A DNA stretch of 64,000 nt from Unio delphinus (Eukaryota; Mollusca; Bivalvia; Unionida; Unionidae). How positions within the stretch are numbered: position 1 is the first letter of the stretch; every line of letters starts with the position of its first letter. The notes beneath the pieces were generated by a model, which was not told where the DNA came from, did no database searches, and worked only from the letters and a program-made list of their open reading frames with translations. This document shows, piece by piece, positions 13,287 through 26,325 of this stretch. The DNA lies in NCBI GenBank assembly GCA_029339505.1, contig JAQISU010000058.1, positions 3,363,501-3,427,500 on the forward strand, read 5' to 3'. The position numbers were made by a program, and so were the translations under genes.

Positions 13287-14650
13287 TCGCTAAATTTGTC
13301 CCTGCAGTCGAAACAGGTGAGTCTTAGGAGCACTCTTAAAAGGGACCACTGTGTCTTTGGGTCTAATTTCAATGGGCAATTCGTTCCACGTCGCCGGGCC
13401 CTGGTGTGTAAACGAACGTTGTCCATATGACATTGTTTTCACCTTGGGAACAATGAGTATACGATTATCAGAAGAAGAACGTAAGGATCTAGCTGGTGTA
13501 TACACATGGGTGAGGCTGGATAGGTATGTTGGACTGGAGTCTGTCAGTGAAACATAGCACAGAGAACAAATTTTGTGTTTGATTCTGTATCCAATTGATA
13601 GCCAATGTAGGGTACAGAGCAGTGGTGAGGTGTGTTTTGATCGAGGTACTCTAAAGATGATCCGTGCAACCGTTGTTTTGAACTTTTTGAAGTTTCTGGA
13701 GTAAATATTGTGACGAACCAGACAAAATTGAGTTACAATAGTCCAGTCTTGAAAGTACTAATGAACACACAAGTGTTTTAGTGGAATCAACTGAAAGATA
13801 TTTACGAATGGAACTGATGCGTCTCAATTCAAGGTATGCAGCCTTGCGTATGTTCATGACATGTTGGTGCAATGCGAGAGTACTGTCTAGAGTAACGCCT
13901 AGGTTCCGTACTGACTGTGAGAATTTAATGTTGGTGTTGCTGATATTTATTGTCTGAGGTAAAGGATGTGAATGATAAAGTCTTTGTGTTGTGATCAGAA
14001 TAGCCTCAGTTTTATCATCATTCATCTGCAGCTTGTTACATGTCATCCATGATTTCACATCAGAAATGCACTTCTCTACTCCATGGATGGTAGCATCAAC
14101 TTCAGTTGGGTGGCTAGACTTGTATAGTTGGGTGTCATCAGCGTATAATAGGTACGACACTGGGTGATGATCTATGACACTTGAGAGCGGCTGAGTGTAC
14201 AGAATGAAGAGAACAGGTCCAAGAACAGATCCCTGTGGAACACCACAACATTCGTCAACTGGGCTGGAGTGTATTCCATTTGCAGATATAATTTGTGTCC
14301 TGTTCACTAAGTAGGACTTGCACCACTGTAAGGCTATATTCTGAATGCCAAATACATGCTGGAGACGGTGACGTAATATATCATGGTCTATTGTGTCAAA
14401 TGCTGCAGATAAATCTAGGAGAGTGTGGACTGTAATCTTTCCACTATCCAAAGCAGAGAGAATGTCACTAAATACTATCAGAAGAGTAGTTTCCGTACTG
14501 TGGCAATTGCGATATGCAGACTGTACATTGCTAAAACAAAGACTGTTTGAATGCAAATGAGATAAAAGTTTAGTTAGAACAACCTTTTCTAAGATTTTGT
14601 ATATGAAAGGGAGATTAGAAACTGGGCGGTAGTTCTTTAAATCGTTATGG
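13287..14650 (-). pseudogene. LINE reverse transcriptase, copy 2 (frameshifted)
   Basis: The long - strand frame 14,556-13,651 (301 codons) covers the RT palm. It has LDLSAAFDTIDHDIL with the first catalytic Asp, GVPQGSVLGPVLF, then an intact YADD box (14,145-14,134) with LYADDTQLY, and downstream KLQMNDDKTE and LGVTLDSTL, all standard LINE RT blocks. The frame leaves the family sequence just after KLQKVQN near 13,660, where copy 1 reads straight on, so a single-base indel is likely. The C-terminal part resumes in another frame (13,505-13,290; WNELPIEIRPKDT, FKSAPKTHLF). The catalytic core is better preserved than in copy 1, but the protein is broken and lacks its endonuclease. Confidence 0.85.
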
Positions 14651-14679
14651 TCCAGTGTTGGTTTCTTCAGCAGTGGCTT

Positions 14680-15400
14680 TACGATGGCAGTTTTGAAAAA
14701 TGATGGGAATTCCCCTGATGAGAGAGAGAGATATTAATAACATCAGTTAGTGAAGGCAATATTGGGTCTAAGCACTCAAGCAGCAGTGATGTCGGAATTG
14801 GATCAAGTTCACAAGACTTTGGTGCACTTTTCATCACGATTGTCCGTACTAAATCTATAGAAGCAGGTTCAAATGTTCCCAACGGTTGTCGCTGAAATTC
14901 TGCATCATAACTGTTTGGTGACGAATCAGTTGAAATTGTGCTGTCAAGCGAATCTCTAATGCTTTGAACTGTGTCATCGAAGAAATTTACAAATTGGTCT
15001 GGTAGGTCTAGTGGAGATAAGGTTGTTGGAAGTGCTGTACATTTGTTCCTTGACATTAGTTTGTTAGTTATCTCGAAGAACTCTTTGCAGCTGGAACTCT
15101 GCGTGATCTTAGTACTGTAGTGGGATGATTTGGCTAAATGGACTACGTTTGTGACGTTCTTCTTAGCGGCTTCGTAGATTTGTTTATGAATAGTGAGTCT
15201 GGTGGAAAGCCATCGCCTCTCTGCTTTTCGGCGATGTCTTTTAGCAGTGCGAAGCTGGTCCCTAACACTGATATACCAAGGAGAACACTTTTTTGTTGAT
15301 ACTCTGCATTTGGTGGCTGGGGCATGTTTTTAAAGCAATGAAGGCGGGCAGTTATCAAGTTGTTCCGCTGTTGGATGTAAGAAATTTGTTAGGTTTTCTT
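14680..15400 (-). pseudogene. LINE ORF2 linker region (endonuclease-RT spacer)
   Basis: Read on the - strand, the frame 15,056-14,679 includes LPDQFVNFFDDTVQSIRDSL and LDPIPTSLL, then SLTDVINISL. This is the usual spacer before RT in CR1/L2-like ORF2 proteins (FFxxKIxxIR, then DPxPT). Upstream (15,190-15,060) an Arg/Lys-rich stretch continues the same protein in a shifted frame. A short 'gagagagaga' slip near 14,720 breaks the frame before RT. The order supports one ancestral ORF. Confidence 0.7.
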
Positions 15401-15470
15401 GGATGTCATGCGTGAATTCGGTTCTATTTATCATACGGAAGCAAATAGAGGTGGATGGTTAGGGACTGAT

Positions 15471-16483
15471 ACGTCAAAATAAATTTAAGATAAATTGATG
15501 AAAATTTATATATTGTATCATGGTTACATTTTATCTTCAAGGACAATGTCAATAATGTTTTTGTTTTTTCTTTCTGTGATGTTCATCTACTAATGCCCTT
15601 TGAGAGAGGGCAATAACATTTGGTTACTTTTCCTTGTCTTTTAAGGCCGACATTATGGTTCTGTGAACTCGTTATGGTAGGCGAGGTACACATATTTACT
15701 AATGTATTTATGTTATTTCAGTCATAATATCACATCGTTCTCGTTTATGTTTGACCAGCAAACCGGTAAACAGTAATATTTCTTTAAGACCTGTTTATTT
15801 TTCTCATGGAAAATCGTATACATAGGTGCAATATTGTCGATATGACACACGGAAAAACTTCAAGAACTTGGTGACTACTATAATATATATCTTAGATTTG
15901 TACTCAAAATCTCTAATTATTTCGACATGATTGTGTGATTCATTGCACAACTGCGTGCCACTAACATGCTAAAATGCCGACTACTAACATGCCACCTAGC
16001 ATATATCAAATCAGCCTCTGAGACCATTATCAACAAAACAGCATTGAATACACTAAAAGTGACACAGCAGCGTTAATGATGATAAATAGACTTAACATTG
16101 ATGTATCCTTTCTGAAAACTTAATTGGCAGTTTTGCCTTTCAATGGAATTGTACTGCCATTTTCATGTCCGTTCCAAGCGCATTCCCTTCCATTGACTGG
16201 TATTCTAGCGGCATAAACTCTGACTAAATTGATTTCCAAAGACAGCTTGAATAGATCAGAACATGAAGCACAAATTGACATGACAATGCAAAGGAATAGA
16301 AAAGACTTGTTTCTGTATCTCCAGCATGTGCATTAGTAATGAGGTAGTAACATGCAACGTAAAAGTGTTCCAGTACTCAGGTGACGGGACCAATTTACAC
16401 ACATAAGCATCACCTCAGAACATGTATCAATATTATTAACGGCAACGGCAGTGAATCTTTTTTTTAACCTATCAGATCCTAAT
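15471..16483. other. No gene seen
   Basis: AT-rich DNA with no supported frame, array or inverted repeat. Confidence 0.55.
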
Positions 16484-16707
16484 TACCGTCCTTACCCGCT
16501 TATAAGTCGAGTCAAACTGCAAACAACAAAGATGCTCATCTACCGTAGCATGATGCGCAATCAGATGAGGGTATATCTTGCTTGTTTTAATAATTGAGCA
16601 TTAAGAAAAACTGCACAGTCCCAGATCTGCCGCCGCATTATGCGACGGCAGATTTGGTTCTATGAAGTTTGTAGTTGGACTAAATTTATAAGCGATTATA
16701 TACGGTA
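16484..16707. mobile_element. MITE family 1, copy A (224 bp, palindromic core)
   Basis: Terminal inverted repeats: the left end reads TACCGT...CCCGCTTATAAG and the right end, inverted, reads TACCGTATATAATCGCTTATAA. The outermost TA on each side could be a TA target duplication. The core (16,621-16,657) is a near-perfect 37-bp palindrome whose arms include CAGATCTGCCGCCGCAT and its inverse, so transcripts would form a strong hairpin. A related copy lies at 28,324-28,500. No coding capacity. A TA target site would fit Tc1/mariner-like mobilisation; this is inferred. Confidence 0.7.
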
Positions 16708-17760
16708 GGCATTTAATATTGATGTGAACGATGAATAGCCCTATTCTATATTTAGTTGGTTTTTTTCTCGGAGTATCCTTTTCTCTCCATCATGTAAAAC
16801 CACTGCTATTAACAACTGTTTTTATGGGTGCATATTAATGTCATCATAGACCCGTTAAATGTGTTCAAATGTAATTTGTCAAATGTGTAAAAGTCTGAAG
16901 TTCCTATGTGTCCGTTAAGTATTCAGTCTTACAGCAGTTACTGTACATAATAAGTCTAGAAATATAAAGGCACAGAAATCACACAGGAACAGTTAATGTC
17001 AAAACATCAGATGGTTTCAATGAACTTTGCTAAAATATATTACCCCTGAGACACACGTCCATCGATTATTGACATCAAAACACTCTTTAAATGTGTACTA
17101 AGGTTGCCAGTATATATTTATATAGAACAATAAGAGAGAAGAACGTTTGTGTTCAAATAGAGACGTAATGGGATTGGGAAAGGGGAAGGGGAGCAGAGGG
17201 ATGTGTTGTAAAATTGATGCAGCCTTTATACGTTGCGCCCTACCCATCCCCCCAATCAATTTTTACACCCCCACCACCACCCACCCCCCGAGCAAAATTG
17301 AAATGACGTCCTTGTCATCAAAATGTAAATGGAGGTTGGCAAATGACATAAAAACTGTTATTTGTGGCAATGTAGGGCGCCACTAAAGAACATTGTTCCT
17401 GGGCATCTCAAACTCCCGCGACGCCCAGGGTTTACTTGCTCAATATTAATTTATCTCAAGTTCCGCACTGTTGCTCCAACGGAAGCTTTCACTTAGTGTA
17501 AAAAAAATCCGAGTTTTTTAACCATAATTTGGTATTTGCAAACAGTATTCCATGTGCATTCCTGGAAATATGTTGCATATGTTAAAGCGTTTCGATACAG
17601 CTATTTTTTGACAGAGTTCATCCTCCGTGGATTTGTTATTGATTTCTCAGGATCTGGTTTCTGTCTCATAGACAAGACCGATAGAAATGTGTTCCTCTAG
17701 AGGATTCATACCAGAAATCATTTCAACGATGAATAATAGAGTAGTTGTATTTGTTGTGGC

Positions 17761-17761
<1 letters not shown>
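16708..17761. other. No gene seen
   Basis: Contains a C-rich patch at about 17,240-17,290 (in a 79-codon low-quality frame) but nothing recognisable. Confidence 0.5.

Positions 17762-17844
<83 letters not shown>
17762..17844. repeat. (GA)n microsatellite
   Basis: About 83 bp of GA. Confidence 0.98.
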
Positions 17845-17847
<3 letters not shown>

Positions 17848-17985
17848 CTTTGTGTAATTCTGGAATATCATTGGGATGCTGAAGTTAAACATTGCCTGTC
17901 TTTCATAATGCAAGGTACAATTATATCAAAACACATCACTATACCACCTTATTGTTAATCCCTTGCTGAATTTCCGTTTTGTATG

Positions 17986-18098
<113 letters not shown>

Positions 18099-18310
18099 AG
18101 GTCAGTTAGATATAAGCACTGACCACGGTATTTTGTACGACGATCATGCAGGACTATAGGCTTTTTGGAGATTTGATTTAAAAAAAGAAACGGGTATTGA
18201 CGAAGGACTATTCCACCTAGTACATTCGAGCTTTCTTCATGTGGAACCTCAGTTTACAGTAGCTTTGACCAATACAGTGAACGTCAGAATTTTACAATAT
18301 CATGGAAATA

Positions 18311-18416
18311 AAGTTTGATAACGCATCTGATAACGTCTCTGATAACGCATCTGAGAACATCTCTGATAACGTCGGCTGATAACATCTCTGATATCGTAGC
18401 TGAAATTGTTGCTGAT
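18311..18416. repeat. Short tandem repeat, about 14-15 bp unit
   Basis: Units of the type 'ctgataacgtct' and 'ctgataacgcat' recur about seven times with drift. Confidence 0.85.
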
Positions 18417-18479
18417 TTATTGTGCAATCGAATTGAAGTATCTGACTGTCTGTCTGTCAGATTGTCTGTCCGTCTACAT

Positions 18480-19221
18480 CTGTCGTGACGTGTAAATATC
18501 CGGAAATCTAGAAGTCCGAGTGTCCGAGCTGTCTAGAGTTGTAAACATCCGGGGTGACATCTAGGGTATTGAGGAACGTTAGTTCTAGTAGATGTTGTAT
18601 GCTGTCTGTACGTATACCGTAACTGTGGTGGATCCGTGAAGGGCAAACGGTCTATAAAAGTATTGGTCAACCCTAGGTCTTCGGGGAAACTGGGCGGCGA
18701 TTCAACTGTTGGTGAATCGTACGGTTATACAGGGTCGAGACACATGTGTGTGTTGCAATTGTAGTACAATTGAATACATTGTTGTATTTACATAGTTACT
18801 TCAAATCACAATAGTATTTCAAGGGATTGCATGAATCTCAGTAAAAGCTAGCAAATTGATTGAATACATGTATATGTTCGTGCTAGTTGTCGCAATCCAT
18901 ACGTGCGATAGTATAGTTTGATGTTTGTGTTTATTATCGTAATTTATACTTGCGTTAATATAACTTTTGTAAAGGTTCTTTGGATCTGTGTATAGTCCAA
19001 GAGATTCCTTTGTATCTGTGTTTTATTTTGTATTAATATTTCATTTATTCATGTATTGTGAATGGTTGTGAGTGTAATTGTGGGTTGAACGCATGAGTTA
19101 TTGTGTTGATACATCATCATTTTTAATTAATAATTTATTTCATAAATTTATATTTTCTTTCACATATTGTGTTTGTGTTGTTCATTTAATCCACCATCCT
19201 CTCGGTAACAATTCTGTTACA
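18480..19221 (+). mobile_element. Possible solo LTR
   Basis: The block is less AT-rich than its surroundings at the start, carries a TATAAAAG box at 18,653-18,660, and ends with 'ctgttaca', an LTR-like CA end. The layout (upstream region, TATA, then several hundred bases to a CA end) suits an LTR. I could not find the second LTR, a primer-binding site or a matching target duplication, so it may equally be the promoter of an unrelated unit. Both ends are approximate. Confidence 0.3.
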
Positions 19222-20682
19222 CAGGATCTTTAACAACAAACCAATTTTTAAAAAACACATAGGAAACCTGGTTTTCCAAAGGTGGGGAAACAATAATCTG
19301 AGCTCAAATCCCATCAAATTCTCAACAAATCAACAGGTAACGTAAAGGTGTTTACTAAACAAAATAATCTTATAAAATAGAAACCAACAATTAATACAAA
19401 TAGCTATATGATGATTTCTGTTTAACTTACAATCTTGAGTCATCTAGGTTAATACATATTATGAATATATACAACAATCCCACTCAGTTTAAATTAGTGT
19501 ATGTGCAAGTTAAGAAATACGATAGTTTTCTGTAAAGTTTGATTGGTGATGAAAGGTATTATTGATTCAGGTATGCATAATCGTGTTTGTCTATGACAAT
19601 TACGTTTCTCGTTTGTAGCTGTTTGTTAACTTAGCACTGAAAATAGTCGCTCAAAGCTACCATAGATGTTCCACTTTATCTCAATTAATGGATTTTTGTT
19701 TCGAATTTGTTCAAACAACAACACTACGTCAAAAGATTCAAGCCACAATTTTCCTAAACTTACTAGTAGAATGGTCTTCTCTGGCATATTTAGACACACG
19801 CACACACAGACAGACAGACACACACATACACGCACACACACACTTGCACACACGCGCGCGAGAGTTTTTTCTTCCAGTATCTATAATTTTAAGACCACTC
19901 TTTTGTTCTATTTTCTGGGAACACATGTAAAAACGGATATCATGCAGTTTGTCCTCGTTGCCATATATCGCTTAGCAATTGAAGTATCTGTTAATTTTCT
20001 GGTACCTTTTTTATCGTCAGTCAAATTGATGTCGTATTTGTAACTGGAATTCAAGTTAAAATGGAAGCTAGCTCATCCGGACAGTTAAAAAGATGTGTCA
20101 GAGATCAGGGTCATGATCGATTCACATAGTGTAATCAGAAGAGAGGTAGTGTGCTCCCGAGGTCCTGCAATAATGACAAAAGTCTTTCAATCATGCGTTG
20201 TTCTTGATGATTCCGGCAAAAAGAGACAAATGTATCTCTCAAAACAATTCATTGAAATCTTGATTGAGTGTCAGCCTGTCAAAGATTATTAACGACCAGT
20301 GTGGTAGAAAATAGAAACAGACCAACATCCGGGCTACTGCTGATTCTCGCGACTGATAAAACTACCGAGCCATCAAGCCAAACTGTCACTTCCTTGTCTT
20401 TTCTTGACTAATTTCTGCGCATCAGCTATGGTAGCTAATTTAGAAGCACTCTTCAAATATGATTGCTTTAAAACAAGGTTATTAGAAAGGGCAATATTGA
20501 TGATAGTTATCCACAAAAAGCCAAGGCTGAACAGCAAACTGTCTCTTAAGGTCTGATGTCCTTTCAAGTGCTTCCTAGATATCTGAAGACAACCTTCCAT
20601 CATGAATCTTTGTTTTAATGCGCTGTTTTATCTCCGTACATAATTAAAATGTCGTGTATGTTGAAGCATATGTTACGTAAGC
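19222..20682. other. No gene recognised; CA/GACA microsatellite
   Basis: A short compound CA/CAGA microsatellite lies at 19,795-19,861. A + strand frame at 20,095-20,292 (65 codons) is open but has no signature. The rest is AT-rich. Confidence 0.5.
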
Positions 20683-20940
20683 ATTCTTTGCCGGGAATAC
20701 ACTTACTTATTGTGTGTGTCTTATGGTCGCTAAGTAATCTTTGCCGGGAATACACTTACTTATTGTGTGTGTCTGATGGTCGCTAAGTAATCTTTGTCGG
20801 GAATACGCTTTTTCAAGCGGATGTCTGATCATAACTAAGTAATCTTTGTCGGGAATACACTTACTTCTTGTGTGTGTCTGATGGTCGCTAAGTAATCTTT
20901 GCCGGGAATACGCTTTCTTCAAGTGAGTGTCCAATCGTAA
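20683..20940. repeat. 53-bp minisatellite, about 5 units
   Basis: Each unit contains 'taatctttgccgggaatac' and a 'gtgtgtgtctgatggtcgc' end. Some units differ, for example 'tttgtcggg'. Confidence 0.95.
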
Positions 20941-20995
20941 CTTGCATTTTAATTTATTTTAACTTACATCGACGACGTCAGACTGTCCAGAGAAT

Positions 20996-21376
20996 AGCAC
21001 TTGAAAGGGGGAAATGTATAACATTATCTAGCACTTGAAAGGGGGAAGGGTAAAATATTATCTTGCACTTGAAAGGGAGGAAGTGTGTAACAGTATCTAT
21101 CACTTGAAAGGGGGAAGTGTATATCAGTATCTAGTACTTGAAAGGGGGAAGTGTATAACATTATCTAGCACTTGAAAGGGGGAAGTGTATATCAGTATCT
21201 AGCACTTGAAAGGGGAAGTGTGTAACATTATGTAGCACTTGAAAGGGGGAAGTGTATAACATTATGTAGCACTTGAAAGGGAGAATTGTATAACATTATC
21301 TAGGACTTGAAAGGGGAAGTGTATAACATTATCTAGCACTTTAAAGGGAGGAAGTGTATAACAGTATCTATCACTT
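20996..21376. repeat. 34-bp minisatellite, about 11 units
   Basis: The unit is 'agcacttgaaaggggg' plus 'aagtgtataacattatct', with variation mainly in the G run and in 'acattat' against 'tcagtat'. The array lies only about 55 bp after the 53-bp array. Confidence 0.95.
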
Positions 21377-22623
21377 ATTTTTTAAGACCATATCACAGCG
21401 AACAAGAACCTACCTGTCCTTGGTAACACTAACTCGGAAAAATGGTTATGACTTCATTATATCGTACAACTATGCATGTGTAATTATTTTTAATGTCGTT
21501 CCCTACTTGTGCAAATATTTGTTTTTTTTTAATTAAACAATCAAATGTAGAAAATATGAGTAGCATTACGAACGAGTATCCAAGATGATGATGATGATGA
21601 TGATGATAGACAATTTTTAAAAATTGTATCCGTGTCTCTTTCTGCCTTGGCTTCTTCCATATATTTTTGCAGTCACATAGCCTACCTAAAGACATCAGTC
21701 GAGGTCACGAGGTCAATCATGTGTGAAGTGTAAGCTGTTTTACCCAAAATAGTAATGTACAAAAACAAAGCAAGAATACTCTGATAGTGTCGCAAAATGC
21801 TTGAGAAGAATGCTAACTGCTTCAGAATATTATTACTCAAAACTATTAAGGCTCGACATAGACATTAGTCTTCGATGAAATCACTAATTTTACTTTGTGT
21901 GTCACCCACACGGAGGTTTTCACTAACGGATTTAATAATAGACAGACAAATATGTCATGCTGGTATAACACAAAATATTCATCATCAAATCGATCAAATT
22001 ATATGTTCATGCGCAAGTTGTGTATTTTTTGTGGTTCATTACAAATACAAAAGATACAGAACTATTAGCATGGGGAATAAATCAGGCAAAATTAATAGTT
22101 TCAGTCACATATGCTAAACATGGAATTTAGACATACACATGGCGTGCAATAGTAAATTCGGTTCTTGAAAAGCAGCATCAAGTGAAAGGACAACGTTATT
22201 TGCATTAATAATTGATGGGCATTCACTAGAACAACATAATAAACGTTAAATATGTTCCTGATGTTGTTGGGTATTATTTCAGATGTAAATTGTCGCCGAC
22301 ATCTCAAATGACGGGCCTCGCAATCGATTAAATTAGAGACAAAGATAAGAATCTTATCTCATCCTCTTTAAAGATGAACTATCAAGCATCAAACGAAATT
22401 CCATATTTACACTCAGACGAGTGGATGCATGTATGCAGAACGTGATTGGATTGTAATACTGATCTGTTTCGGCACTTTGAAACATTTGCTAATTAATTAA
22501 AAATGTATTATGATACATCTGTTGCTGTTGTACGTTCTGAGATAGTCAGAGATGTCCATTAATTAATTATGGCACAGTTTAGTACGTGTAGTGGACAGAC
22601 CCTACCTGTACGTATAAGGACCT

Positions 22624-22626
<3 letters not shown>
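21377..22626. other. No gene seen; (GAT)n and a small palindrome
   Basis: A (GAT)n run of about 24 bp at about 21,585 is followed by a perfect 18-bp palindrome (21,610-21,627, ACAATTTTTAAAAATTGT). No coding frame is recognisable. Confidence 0.5.
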
Positions 22627-22898
<272 letters not shown>

Positions 22899-22984
22899 AA
22901 CGTTTCTCCCGTATTTAATGTGGATGTTATTTTAAAGCTTTAACGTTTCTCCCGTATTTAATGTGGATGTTATTTTAATGCTTT
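22899..22984. repeat. 43-bp tandem duplication
   Basis: 'aacgtttctcccgtatttaa' plus 23 bp is repeated once with one or two changes, directly beside the TA tract. Confidence 0.95.
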
Positions 22985-24519
22985 AACCTTCTTATATTTA
23001 TTCATTCTCAAACCGTTTGCCGTTGCATTGTTTGTATTTTAATGACACAATCAATCCAATAAGAAAAGTACCTGTCATTCCAGCCTTGAACGTTATTATT
23101 ATTGATTGATTTGTTCTCTTTCTTTACTTCCAATCCTGGGGTTATTTTCCTTTGATATTAACTTTTGATAAAAGCATTGAATTTCTCATCGAACAACTAA
23201 GACAATATTCCGGAATTTATAAATCAAGCTTGATTTGACAATGTAGCAGAATTAAGGCATGCATCCTCCGAAACAATTATTTGAAGACTTAATTAAGTGC
23301 CAACTCGTCAATGAATTCATACAGACTGGGGCGGAAACGCATTAGTTTATAAAGCATTCAAAGAAAAGTAATTTAACGACAACAAAAATCCCAACCAACA
23401 ATCAAGCAATAGAATTTTGAACTTAGATGACAGTTTTCTGACACACTGATGAATAAGACTGGAGTATATTATCGAATAGTTTCAAAAATTTGCACAAGAT
23501 GTGATTTTAATTAGCATTCTTACAGTAAAATCTAACTTGTTCGATAACTGAGTTTGCAACAATTGCCATCCAACCGCTTCCTGTTCTTTAAAAATTGTAT
23601 CGAAATAAATTACAATTCAACCATAAACAAGGATTTGACAAATAAAGAATACATTTAAAAAATTGTTTACAAAAGATATAGATACATCGCATTCTTTCAC
23701 GATACATTCACAATGTGCAAATTATTGGATACCTATTTGCCAAGTTTCTTCAGGTGGATTTAATTCATCTCCCTTAGTGAAAAGGAAAAACTTGAAATAA
23801 ATGACTTTATTTGTTGGGGAGTAGTTCCTTTAAAGCACAATTGTCATTATTCGTTATCTCATTTTACATTAACATCCACCTCAGTGGATTCATTGAATCC
23901 GATTTGTTTGCTTATACATAATTTCCCAAATGCAGACAATTCATCGAGTTTGTCGTACCGCATTGTAATGCAATAGTTTTATCATGACATGCGAAATTTC
24001 GGATGACTTCTAGGGCTATGCTAAATAAAGAAAACAGAGATCATTCATATCAATCTTCACGTTCCAACAATTCGAGTGGAAAATGTAGACCTAAATATTA
24101 AACTCAAGAATATAATTTTCTGAGTATAACAATTATAAGTTCTAGACAATGCTACTGATGTTTACCTTCCCTACCCTTACAGGCTGTATGGTAAATGACC
24201 TATTCACATACCGAAGTGTTTGTAGGTAGTACTGCAATAATGAGAACAAATGTTCCTATTGATTCAAATATGGTAACCCAAAAAATGGAATTTATTAGTG
24301 TCAGTGCCATGCGTAATGCTTTCTTCGTAATTTATTTATTAAAACAAATGCATATTTTATATTTACAATAGTTACAATCCTGATAATTTCAATTTGTACT
24401 GTTCATCACTGAAATAAATCCAAACTTTTTGGAAAGGTATTGTTATGCGCAAGTAGAATTCCTGGTAGAAAAGTAAACTGAATTTATGCAATATGAAAGC
24501 TATCAGCTTTACTATTTAA
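22985..24519. other. No gene seen
   Basis: AT-rich DNA with no array, inverted repeat or coding signature. Confidence 0.55.
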
Positions 24520-24523
24520 TTAG

Positions 24524-24725
24524 TCCTTGACGCCAATGTGTTTTGTTCCGCAACATCACCGTGGATAATTGTTAATGTCGGACACAGACCAAATGGCACA
24601 CTTCAGAAATTCCTGTATGATGCGGATTTTGAAGACTTTAACACCATTAACAGTATCGGTTCCATATTAAGCCTCCAACTTGACACAAGCACTGGACATA
24701 TTTTTTCTTTTCTAACTCGAGATTA
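24524..24725 (+). CDS. Possible terminal exon, unknown protein
   Basis: An open stretch of about 67 codons runs from a candidate splice acceptor ('actatttaattag' ending at 24,523) to TAA at 24,724. Its composition is balanced and protein-like (for example ATSPWIIVNVGHRPNG and LQLDTSTGHIFSF) rather than low-complexity, and its codons use more G and C than the surroundings. I do not recognise the family. A DxxTGHIF pattern faintly recalls beta-propeller blades, which is not enough for a call. No partner exon was found nearby. It may be a pseudo-exon or chance. Confidence 0.25.
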
Positions 24726-26073
24726 ATCTACAGAGAGTCCAAGTTATCAAATAAAAACACTAATGTTTAGTAATTGATTTTGTTTAAATTTTTATTTGCG
24801 AAATTTATTTGATTTCTGTATAAACCTTTTGATGAATGCTGCCAGTATGTTTATTTCGTGCTATTGATCGAAGTGGTAATACTTCCGATAAGGTTTCGTA
24901 AGAATATATACCTGGCATGGAATGGTTTAAGTATTTATCCCCTATTTTATCCTGAAATATCTTGAAATGGCATCATTACCTTTTATCACAGAGAACTACA
25001 AGGCATTAATGTCAGTAATATAGATTTATTTCGAGCTCTTTTGCAAACTAAGTAGAGTTTTCCATCGTGAACACATGTCAATGCTATCGCGTGATTTTCC
25101 TGAACCTGCAAGATGAAAATCTATTGTGTTTTTTTTTTTTCGGGGGGGGGAAGGGCAGTACGCTTTGATGATAAATTCTTATATTCAATCTCTCTGTTCT
25201 ATTGTAAATCCTGATATCTGTCTTCAAAGGCCAGAAGAAGAAAAAAAAACATGACAAATACGGGAAGGCATAGCGACGTAATGTCTGATGCCGTGTAGGT
25301 TTTTGATAGTAACGCCACATCATTTAAACAACTCTTCTTTTTTCAAAGAGAAACTTTCGAAGAGCAAGTTTGAACACTAATTCTTAAGGCCGAAGAGGTT
25401 TTCACAACAGAAATTCCTCGGAAATGAGAACTATAAAATGACAAGCTTAATCAAGCCTCGTTTTCCTGGGCTCATTTATCAAAATCAAAAGAGAATTTAA
25501 AATCATCAATCACTGACAACGCTTATAAAACAGTGAAGATCTTGAGCATCCCTAACTTTCATTTTCACTTAACGTACACGTCCTTATGATCATCCTTTTC
25601 ACCTTCTTAACAAAGCAAGATGGATATAAACATGGTGGAGATAATGACTGGGAGGGACGAAGGAAAACATTCCGCTACGTGATTTATTTTCGCTCTTTAC
25701 TTCTTTTCTTTAAACATATTGTCCAAAGAGTGATTTGCTATTACGAATGATGAATTGCTTATGAAAAAATTGACAGAATGTATTGTTTAGAAAACAAATT
25801 CATCTTCCTTATAATATAACAAAAACTGTTTGTGTTCAAACCTTTACCGTGTAAGATTTGATTCTTATGCATTTTCTAGCAAACACCGAATTAAATCATT
25901 TGCCTTCTGTCTTATCTATGAGAATAAGGTTGTTTTAACCTCGTCTTTGTGTAGCAATAAATTCAATTGATTTGGTTATGGAAGTACCACGTGACCTACA
26001 AAACTAGCGATCTAGACTGGCTCAGGCTTTTTAAAGGGTACGAATATGTTTCTATCAAATATATTGAAATAGA
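24726..26073. other. No gene seen
   Basis: Includes a T-run and G-run at 25,130-25,148. No supported coding frame. Confidence 0.5.
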
Positions 26074-26325
26074 CAGGGTCGAATGAGGGAAGGTTTCCAA
26101 ACCCACCCAACCCCCCAACCCCTTAAAAAAAACAGTACACACACAAACATACATTTACTTATCGCTTTAAATTGTATTATTGTTTATTATTATTGCGTAC
26201 GGTTTGCATAATTTGAGTAAATAGACACATATACTTATAATTTTTGTCCTTCAAAGGAAAGTCAGACTTTTTGAAATTTTGGAAACCCCCTACCCTCTCT
26301 AATCACTAAACCTGATCCGGCCCTG
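26074..26325. mobile_element. hAT-like MITE (252 bp)
   Basis: The left end reads CAGGGTCGAATGAGG and the inverted right end reads CAGGGCCGGATCAGG. Both are followed inward by a matching GGTTTCCAAA, so the terminal inverted repeats are imperfect but extended. CAGGG termini are typical of hAT elements. Five bases (ATAGA) on the outside of both ends agree, a possible remnant of the 8-bp hAT target duplication. The interior is non-coding and includes C-rich runs. Confidence 0.55.

Larger units (their letters stand above)
13069..15470 (-). mobile_element. L2/CR1-type LINE, copy 2, 5'-truncated
   Basis: Second copy of the LINE at 5.3-7.5 kb, on the - strand and read from about 15,470 down to 13,069. 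It keeps the linker between endonuclease and RT (about 15,400-14,680) that copy 1 lacks, then RT, the C-terminal region, the 3' hairpin block (13,144-13,174) and an (AAT)n tail (ATT on the element strand). The endonuclease is absent, as expected from 5' truncation during target-primed reverse transcription. Shared segments are nearly identical between the copies, implying recent activity of the family. The two copies point tail to tail with about 5.6 kb between them. Confidence 0.85.
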
